Below, one piece after another: positions 56,182 to 64,000 of a stretch of 64,000 nucleotides of DNA. The notes under the pieces were generated by a model. That model was not told the DNA's origin. It made no database searches and saw nothing but the letters and a program-made list of their open reading frames with translations. The first letter of the stretch is position 1; the number at the start of each line of letters is the position of its first letter. The stretch covers positions 3,458,501 to 3,522,500 of the forward strand of contig CM024182.1 in assembly GCA_013433145.1 (NCBI GenBank), in the 5' to 3' direction. The position numbers were made by a program, and so were the translations under genes. Source of the stretch: Ascaris suum (taxonomy: Eukaryota > Nematoda > Chromadorea > Rhabditida > Ascarididae).

Positions 56182-59100
56182 ATATGAAAGTGAAAATATA
56201 TGTGCTTATTCGCGGGCGCCACTTATACAAATTAATAAGATAGTAGGCGACTAATGCTGAGGTTAGAACAGATGGGAGAGAACTGGGAAAAGAACATTTT
56301 AAAAAAGTTCAACAGGTATAACAGGTAAGAATTCAAACATAAGAAAATGGGCATCACTTCACATCAATATGTGAGAAGTTATTTGACAAATACGAAAGTG
56401 GTCTATCAGTCTGAATTAATAAAAAATCGTTCAGTTCCGAAAGTCCTCACTGACGCACATGTAAATATCCATCGGTGAGAAGCGTGAATTTTCTGTGAAA
56501 TATCAACAGGTAAAAGGGCTGACCTTAGTTAAACTGCAGCAACTTTTATTCTTTCTTCTTTTGAAATATCTGTTTTTTTATGCAAACATAAAAACAGTTG
56601 TTTTTTACGATCCAGTAAGCGCATATCCACCAACAGGAGATAATGCATAATGCAGATTTATTATCGCTTGCTTATCCTTTTGCTCGACTGGCCATTGAAA
56701 GATACCAATGAATGAGGGACGTATTTATGAATTTCGAGTTCCGGCTCATGCTAATACCCATCATTCCTAGTTATTTAGCATGACACGAAACATAAACATT
56801 TCGATGGAGACGTTCAAGCGGTATACGTATAATATATGCATATGTAGTATTCTATATTATACATCCATATATACACCTATATTCTATATTCTTGAAACTA
56901 TTTCTGGAAGTAGAAAGTTTGACGAAGTTGCCATGGTCATCTGTGATGTCTGAACGAGTGCCATGGACCGACGGCCTCAAATCGCGGTCAAACACCACGA
57001 TACGGTTAGGTTTTTGAACGATGTCGTCACGAGATTAGTTCAAAGTTTATTGCCACCGTTGCGGCCCATCACATTCGCGCATCATGCTCCCACCGGACAG
57101 CCGGTGTGATCTCAATCGATCGCCTTATCAAAACTGCTGCTCGGTATTTTCTTGTCATTCTCCACTTTACCGTTTAATAAGCTTTTACCATTTCCGTTTA
57201 ATAAGAACTTAGTAAGGATTAATAAGCTATTTATCATTCTGCATGTCGTAGTGCCATTTTACATCAAAACTGCATTCTACTTTTGCATGATTTCCATAGC
57301 ATTTTGAAGTATCTAGAGTCCCGTTTAATGCCCCATTCAATTACACGCTGCCCTATAAAAGATTAGTAATTGTACCAAGTTCTTGCCGTCGAGGATAAGT
57401 CATTTCTTTATCATGCGTCCATTCGTGATTACAGGCCACCTTTCGACCTAGGCTTGCATTATTGTTGCGATTTTGCCCACTATTTGCCCTGTCGTATGGA
57501 AATTTGCGTCTGTTTGTCCATCGGGCACTGTTTGCTAGATAAGAGTGTTCAATTTCAGTTCAATATTGCACACTAATGAATGAAACGCCCAAGGCCCCGC
57601 TTTCATACTGTTACGTTAGGACAGATGCATATATGAACCGATGTGATATGAATATGGAATAAGGTCGCTATGCGCGTTTTGTTTTTGGCTAACAATTTGT
57701 AATTTGTGGCTTCCATTAACTAAAAAGACTATTGGAAAATTATTAGAAGATCATTAAATATTATTGATCACTGAACGAATTACCACTTAATTAGGACATT
57801 GCAAAATGCGCAAATTTGTTTGCTAACTATGCGATGAAAACACCGATTGATGTATGGCTGTTATTAAATATGGAAATTTCATTCGCAGCCAACAGAGAAC
57901 CGTGAACCTGCTTGAGTGCTATCGCAGTGTGAAGATAAAGAGACAGACAAATAAATATTCATGAACGCCAGTAGTAATGAATGATCACTTGGATATAAAA
58001 AATATGGAAATTTCGATTTTTTTTTTTGGAAATTTCATTATAAGGGCATTTCGATCCTCTGCCACTCAGCAGTTGTTGTAATCATCGTTTTCGATTTAAG
58101 AAAACCTGAGTACGAAGTAAATAAAAAATAAAGTTGTGATGTATGTTGAATGTATGACGTTTAACGAAAATGAAGAGATGGAAGGCTGCATTATGCGAAT
58201 CGATATCTTTCTTCCCTATATTAAAACGTATAAAACTTCTCATTTCTGTTCACTTCTGGCGAGATGTCTCGGCACGACTTCCTTTACCTTGCTCTTGTTT
58301 CCGACGGCGTGTTGAATGCTAGGCAACTGAGGAAGAAGAAAAGATGATCAATGAGTGAAGAGGTGTTGTTTTGGAGCGAAAGCTGACTTATTATGAAAAA
58401 TGGTGGAGTGTCTCTTCGTTAGAAATCAAGATATTAATCCTGTTGTCGAGAAATTTGCATTTTTTAAACGAAATTCTGTGAAAATAGCAAGACGTCGCAG
58501 AAACCCCCAAAAAACCACGTTATAATAGAAGTTTTTTTTTAATTTTCAGGAAGGTTCACGCATTCTTTGAACAACTTAACTCGCTTGTCGTATAGCACAG
58601 TTGTTTGTTAGGATTGGCATTTGCTATAGGCTATACCCGCTAAATAGTTGTCTGAGATTTTCCTCTTCAGATTTGCTGTTGTTTGAAACAGCGCTCATTT
58701 TACACAGCCAGAAGGGAGGGTGTTATGGGTAGTGGCTATATCTTCACTTCCCACTCTCCAGTGGAGTGCATTATTCGCATCGTGAATCAATAAATAATTT
58801 CAAATCTATGGCAGTTTCATTGCCCATACGATGCAATAGTTATGTGAGGATATCCCTGTCCGATGATTGCGGGGCATAGCTAAGCGATAGGATGCGACAT
58901 GAAACACGCGTGGTTACAGGCTGACCGCTTGAGTGATTAGGGATTGTGATGCAGCGTTGACCGACGAAAGCATCGACTGGACAGTGTTGTCACAAAGGCG
59001 GCAGCATTCATTTCGGCTGCCGCATCACGCCAGTTCCGCCGTCTGGACCGGTCCTGCAAATTACTCTACATCCGCTGTTGTCCTCCCATCGCCTACCACG

Positions 59101-59327
59101 CCCGTCGTGTACGTCCTCAAACTTGTTCGCCATCCATTTGCCTTCCTCTGACGTCCCTATCTACCTGTGCGGTTTTGGTGTCAGCTGATGCCGTATCTTG
59201 AAACGGGTGCACTTTTTGTTGCTTTGTGAAGCTGACCATTGGTCACCACGGGTTTTGAAGTGGAAAACCTTTATTCTACTCCTGATATTTAGCGTCTGCA
59301 TCCACTTATCATCAATATAAGTTCAGG

Positions 59328-59460
59328 ATGCTCGCTTGTCGTTCAGCTCTTGCTTATGTGTTTTTGATATTCGTCACCACTTGTAGTGAGGCGCAAGTGG
59401 TCGCTAATGATGACTTGTACATACTTATCGATGAAATCAGCATATATTCTTGCCGAGGAG
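59328..59460 (+). CDS. Secreted protein, exon 1 (signal peptide)
   Basis: 44 codons plus one base, ending GGAG|GTGAGT. Hydrophobic core ALAYVFLIFV, then NDDLYILIDEISIYSCRG. Confidence 0.8.
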
Positions 59461-62400
59461 GTGAGTTTTTTTTTTTCAATTTCTTCATATGATGCGTTCA
59501 CATCTCCCCTATTTATTTCGTTAGTTCTTCACAGTTGAAACAAAACATATCCTTTTAAATGATGCAAAACTGAGTCATCTGTAATAAATATATTTTAATT
59601 GTCAGTAATCCGTTTGAAATGTTATATCGCATAAGGAGGAAGTTTCGTTAAAACCAATGCGGAACTACATCTGGATCGTGACAATAATATGTGGCGTAAA
59701 AGATATCCACTGTCTGATAGTCATTACTGTTTTTAGAATCAGACCCATTTCCCCATCCGCTTACTGTTTCCGCGGTAATAAAACATATATTATTTCATAA
59801 TTTCAGCCTTCCAATATATTAAAAAAATCTTAATTTCATGAGAAGGAAAATAAATGGATTGTGATGCTTTATGGAACTCGTTTTACCACGTTACTGCCAT
59901 GCAGGGAAGGGTCTTTTGTAAGCATGAGTCTCTAAGGAGCATCCAGAAAGGCATAGATTAGGAGAAGGAGCAAGGGAATGCCTCAGGAATATCTGGATAA
60001 TGCAGTGAAGGTGGCAAAGAGATGAAATTCAACTAGTTGTTCGCCGAAAACGTTAGCATCGACTAAGATATCAGAGACTACTGTTGATGAATAACACCAC
60101 AAGTGACTCAGTGATATGAGTAGAACTATTCAGTACGTGCTATATACTACATTCGCTATGTTCTTTATTAAATACCTTTTATAGTGCCGAAAAACTGAAT
60201 TTCATTTTTCAACAAATTCACTGAGATAATTCTCATAGGCGATAATTGTCGAGTGAGTGCAATGAGCTAAATCGGCTTCATCAATGGGAACCGGTTATGA
60301 TTTCATATATTCGGCAAATTGAGCCATTAAAAAATAGATATGCAATGATTGATTCGATTGATAAGTGCATCATATATCGATAGAAACGTGCAAATGTTCA
60401 AATGAAACTTTAGAGAAATGTATATTCGACTACAACAAATTAAAATATTTTTATGAGAAACATTATTGTAATTTCATTTAAAAAATTTAAAAAAAAACAC
60501 AGAATTTGTTCCATTGAAAACGTTAAATACTTTGAAGGGAATATTAGAATATTAGCGGTTTTAGTAATTTTAGTAATGCATATGAAATATTGAGATTTTC
60601 TAACACAAGTTAGTTGAGAGCTGATAGAAATAACTTATTCTGCCTTTATTAAGGAATGGAAACTTAAAACCACTACTTCGAAGTGTAGATATATTGAAGG
60701 TTTCATATGAATTCATTTTCAATGCACATTTTTTTAAAGCAAATTTTGAAAATTTTGCCCAAAAGCAGTTCATTTTCTTTATTGGTGATGCCACTCTCTT
60801 AATTATGGATCTGTAGTCAATGTGTTTGTAATTGCCATTGGACCTGCAATGCTGATGTGGCTTTTACATGAAAAGCGAAAGTGACAGTATATGTAGGTGG
60901 ATAACATCAGTGTTTAAGTATGTAGACGTTGGGAATACGGATTTACGTGATTTAAAGGTCTTGGAAAACTCGGCTCATGGAACCTCAAAAAAGTGAATCA
61001 ATGGGAACTAATGTCTTTTTTTTCTTGCACTATAAGCTTGAATCAATGGGAACTAATGTCTTTTTTTTTCTTGCACTATAAGCTTCTCAAAAATAGACGA
61101 AATATCGCCTACATCATGATGAATTGATGAGAAAAATTATTGGAAGGATTTCTTAAACAAATTCGAGTAAATTAATATACATACATAAATTTGCCTTTAT
61201 TACCTAATTTCCGGTCATTTATTCCGAGCAATTCGGAGTAACCTCAGTGCACTTTAAATGCCTCTGTGAAAACGCCCTAAATTTCTTCGAATACTTCTGA
61301 AAAGTTTGCTGCGGTTACAAAAAAAAGCGAACTTTTACAGTGAGAAGCAGATGGATAATCAACATGTGGAGAGAGGAGAGGGGAATCTTCCTATCCCCTT
61401 TTTCTTCAGATTTACCGTATATGTGTAAGAGACTTTGCAATTATCTTCCTCGTATTAAATTATCAGTTTCTAATCTAGAATGGGCCAAAGCGCAAGCATC
61501 GTTTTCCTGCGTTTCTTTTGTCGTGGCTGTTTTGTGATCCCCAAACTTTCCTTTCCTCAAAAAAACCAAAATAAATAAAATGAAATTTAATTTCAGTAAA
61601 GAATGAGATTCAGTTGGCTGAAGAGGATGTGAATATTATAAACGAGAAGGGCAATCGTGTTTACTTCATAAAAGCGCCTGGAAATTATTCACTTTCATTC
61701 AAACGAATTAAAGTACTCAACGATTTTGGTTACTTGAGTGGAGAAATTGGTGTCACTCTGCAAGTACCCATTTTAGAGGGTCCTGCTGGTGAGTTTATCT
61801 CTTTAAAATTTGGTCGTTTTTTCAAATTCTTCACTTTTTGAATGCAATTTGTTGAGCTTATTGCACTTGAAATCGCTCTTTTTGAGTTACATTTGCGTTT
61901 TTTCGTCTTGCAAAAGACGCATATTGCGCCATACCTATCAATTTGTCTCTAATTGTACCGACTTCTTTCCATCTCTTGATTCACGGCACTGATCACAACA
62001 AAACTTGCGAGGTCCATATACGAGCACGTGATGGATCGTGCACAAATATCCGTTGCTTCCTTCCCGTCCTTTGACCTGGCCGTTTTATGATACTTAAAGT
62101 TCCCCCTCACTCTTATTGGGGCTCCCTGGTTTGAACCCCGCCACAAGCGAGAGCTCTTTTTTATTCATAAAAATCATCAAACTTTGCTGTTGACAACTCC
62201 CTCTCCGCTGTGACCTTGCTTGTGATGCAATAGTGTTTGCGAAGTTTATTCTTAGGAAGGAGTTTGTGAATGCTTTCATCCGCAGGAATGAAAATCCAGA
62301 ATTGATCTGAGTCTAATCATTCCTCGCCTTTCTCGCAGTAGAAACCGTCGAAGGACGGGTCATTAATTTAGGCCGCAACAGTTTACCTTAGCAGGGCGCG

Positions 62401-63905
62401 CTCTGAAAATCTCCGCACAAAAATTTTCGAATAGAGAAAAACCATCTCGCCGGAGTTTCACTGGCCTCAAAAAATCCCCGCCAGGAACGGATTTGACAAT
62501 CAAGTTTTTTCATAGCCGTGTACACCAAATTTCTATAGGAAGACATGGGGAGGAAAGATTCAATACAATCGTCGAACGTTCAGGAAAAGCTAAAAGTGTC
62601 AATTTTTTGCAATCTAAAGCGAGTGAAGAGAGAGAAAATTCTTAAAATCCAGCAAAGCCAAAACCTGAAGATTTTTAACGCAACTGGAGAAAAGCCGAGC
62701 GACCCAGTCTGGAAATTGCAGAGCTCTTCGCGAGCTTTTCCTAAACTTCGAGCGCTTTCGCTGACAGATATTTCTAAAAGATTGCCAAAAAATGCAAAAG
62801 TTCTGAAAGATCTCCTATGAGCACTAGTATTTATGAAACATGGTCAATAAGGTTTTGCAGCTGTGGGATGGCGCTTTTGTGCAAAGAGAATGGCACATTT
62901 TCAGCGTGTTTCTCATTTTGTTTTAGCGTCATTCTGCACACGCAAAAAAAGCAAAAACTATGCCATAACCTGCAGGATGCGTCCCAGTTTGTTTTATTCA
63001 CGGCTTGGAAGGACTGTTGAAAATTTTCTATGCTATTCTTTTCTACTCTCATTATCATAAAGTTTTCCTGACTACCAAATCGATAATTTACTGTGTTTCT
63101 TTATAAATGAAGAACTTGAAAAAGTTTTTTTCCCTGATTCATTTTTGTTCGAAATAAAAGGGAAAAAAGATGATGAAATGCGATTGTAAAGGAAAAGTTT
63201 CGGGAATCCTTACCGAATTTTCCACTTTTTCGGTGACTTCGCAGAAAAAAATAGCATAGCTTTCGCAATTTTTTCAAGGTAAGAAGAATGTAAATAGTGA
63301 TAATTTTTTAAAATATTCATGAAATATGCCAGATTGCTAGAATTTCCTGCATAGGTATCCGTTTCGACTTGCCTTATACGATGGTTCCGGAAACAGGCCT
63401 TCTGAATCAGCAATGCGACGAACATAGCGGAATCGTGGAACGTGATGGACGACAGTACTGGTCAGTTGTCTCCCAACGACATTTAAAGCAGTAATGACAG
63501 AAAAATGGGGAGAACTTGGCGAAATGGTCATTTTGCAAATGCTTGGACGACATTCACAGAACTTTCTAGCAGGTCCGCATGAGGCGATGCTTGCTTATAT
63601 TTCAAGTACATAACTGACAAGTCTAGAACGGTTGTTCGCTTATACTACGCCCCGAATGCGGTGTTTATTGTACAATGCCTGAAATTTTCGAGAAACTTTG
63701 AGAAGCTGACAAACAAGAAAGGATCTAATAGTCAATGCAAGAGTCTTGCTAGTAAGGTTTATTTCTTGTATTACCCAATGAAGCAGAAAAATCCAGTGAA
63801 AAATTGCCGAAATTCCGGAAATTTTCTTCATAGTCAAAGCAGAGCTTTTACTAAAATGTTTTCGGCGTTAATTTCAGCTCACAGTCGAAGAAGCAGCGAT
63901 CATGA
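59328..63905 (+). CDS. Small secreted protein, about 152 residues, family not recognised
   Basis: Model: exons 59328-59460, 61597-61788, 63355-63460 and 63878-63905 (459 nt, phases 1, 1 and 2, all compatible). The ATG is preceded by ATATAAGTTCAG|G, a likely spliced-leader acceptor. Residues 1-23 form a signal peptide (MLACRSALAYVFLIFVTTCS, cleavage near EA-Q). The mature part has few Cys (one in each of exons 1 and 3 and one made at the exon 3/4 junction). It has a beta-rich central segment (VYFIKAPGNYSLSFKRI, GYLSGEIGVTLQVPI), then IRFDLPYTMVPETGLLN and CDEHSGIVERDGRQY. Probably a nematode-restricted extracellular protein; function unknown. The last 28-nt exon is the least certain part; without it the frame reads to a stop at 63494. 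Confidence 0.72.
60995..61085. repeat. 45-bp tandem duplication
   Basis: 60995-61039 is repeated at 61040-61085, identical except for one extra T in the poly-T stretch; the unit starts GAATCAATGGGAACTAATGTC and ends CTATAAGCTT. It lies inside intron 1 of the secreted-protein gene. Confidence 0.95.
61597..61788 (+). CDS. Secreted protein, exon 2
   Basis: The acceptor is TTTAATTTCAG and the donor GCTG|GTGAGT. Two bases complete Val, then 63 codons from KNEIQLAEEDVN to ILEGPA and one base. Best-supported exon of the gene. Confidence 0.85.
62100..62165 (-). repeat. Possible tRNA-derived SINE fragment
   Basis: The - strand reads GGCGGGGTTCAAACCAGGG, containing a consensus-like B box (GGTTCAAACC), but no A box at the right distance and no paired T-stem. 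It lies in intron 2 of the secreted-protein gene. Confidence 0.3.
63355..63460 (+). CDS. Secreted protein, exon 3
   Basis: The acceptor is TTTCCTGCATAG; GT completes Gly, then IRFDLPYTMVPETGLLNQ and CDEHSGIVERDGRQY. The donor GTCAGT is non-ideal and leaves TG, completed to Cys by exon 4. Confidence 0.7.
63878..63905 (+). CDS. Secreted protein, terminal micro-exon (tentative)
   Basis: The acceptor is GTTAATTTCAG; the first base completes Cys, followed by SQSKKQRS and TGA. Chosen because site quality and phase fit; needs transcript support. Confidence 0.45.
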
Positions 63906-64000
63906 AATTTGATATGAATAGTTTATAATAAATGAGAATTTCGTTTTTATTTTTGAAGTAACTGATAAATTTTGGATGCATTTAGTCAAGAATCTTAGTG

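Larger units (their letters stand above)
47214..59327. other. Intergenic region, about 12.1 kb
   Basis: Contains the Z-DNA-prone tract, a C19 run, the TFIIE-beta relic, a non-LTR RT fragment and repeat copy B, all listed separately. The rest is AT-rich with only short unsupported frames; one 67-codon - frame at 48649-48849 looks protein-like but has no support. Confidence 0.6.

Noticed and set aside
63461..63603. + frame after exon 3 ending EAMLAYISST, out of phase with the gene
   Set aside because: It could be coding only with a frameshift or an unseen splice; the phase-compatible exon at 63878 is simpler.

Overview
The window reads as AT-rich genomic DNA of a nematode, probably one with a large, gene-poor genome. 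The evidence: 3' splice sites end in TTTCAG or TTTGCAG; candidate spliced-leader acceptors precede two start codons; many introns are kilobases long; five long (TA)n arrays and several runs of 12-20 G or C are present; and there is a decayed BEL/Pao retroelement that carries an envelope-like frame downstream of pol, as in the Tas/Cer class of nematode elements. I see no bacterial operons, CRISPR array, rRNA gene or intact tRNA. The species cannot be named from the sequence.

Layout. (1) About 4.9-47.2 kb on the + strand holds the 3' part of an alsin (ALS2)-like gene. Five short exons are phase-compatible and give a 224-residue C-terminus ending in a VPS9 domain. Introns are about 1.1, 10.1, 2.0 and 28.4 kb; the 5' part lies upstream of what I can recognise. 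(2) The 10.1-kb intron holds the BEL/Pao relic (8.4-11.2 kb), two strong hairpins (11.56 and 12.32 kb) and one (TA)n array. (3) The 28.4-kb last intron holds a complete nested gene on the - strand (20.7-25.6 kb; four exons, 599 codons, low-complexity, probably nuclear, unknown function). It also holds three (TA)n arrays, a miRNA-like hairpin at 30.05 kb, tRNA-like SINE remnants, two orphan exon-like blocks at 33.2 kb, and a possible decayed FLYWCH/MULE-type transposase on the - strand near 40.3-41.0 kb. (4) 47.2-59.3 kb is mostly non-coding. It contains a Z-DNA-prone tract, a C20-class homopolymer, a broken TFIIE-beta copy, a fragment of non-LTR reverse transcriptase and the second copy of a dispersed repeat whose first copy is at 0.8-1.1 kb. 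(5) 59.3-63.9 kb on the + strand holds a four-exon gene for a small secreted protein (about 152 residues, signal peptide, family not recognised).

The three host genes show no common pathway. An alsin-type VPS9 protein would activate Rab5 on endosomes, the nested product looks like a nuclear low-complexity regulator, and the last is secreted. The most useful result is structural: tiny conserved exons separated by very long introns that host another gene and several transposon relics. All splice models come from reading consensus sites and reading-frame phase by eye; no transcript data were available.
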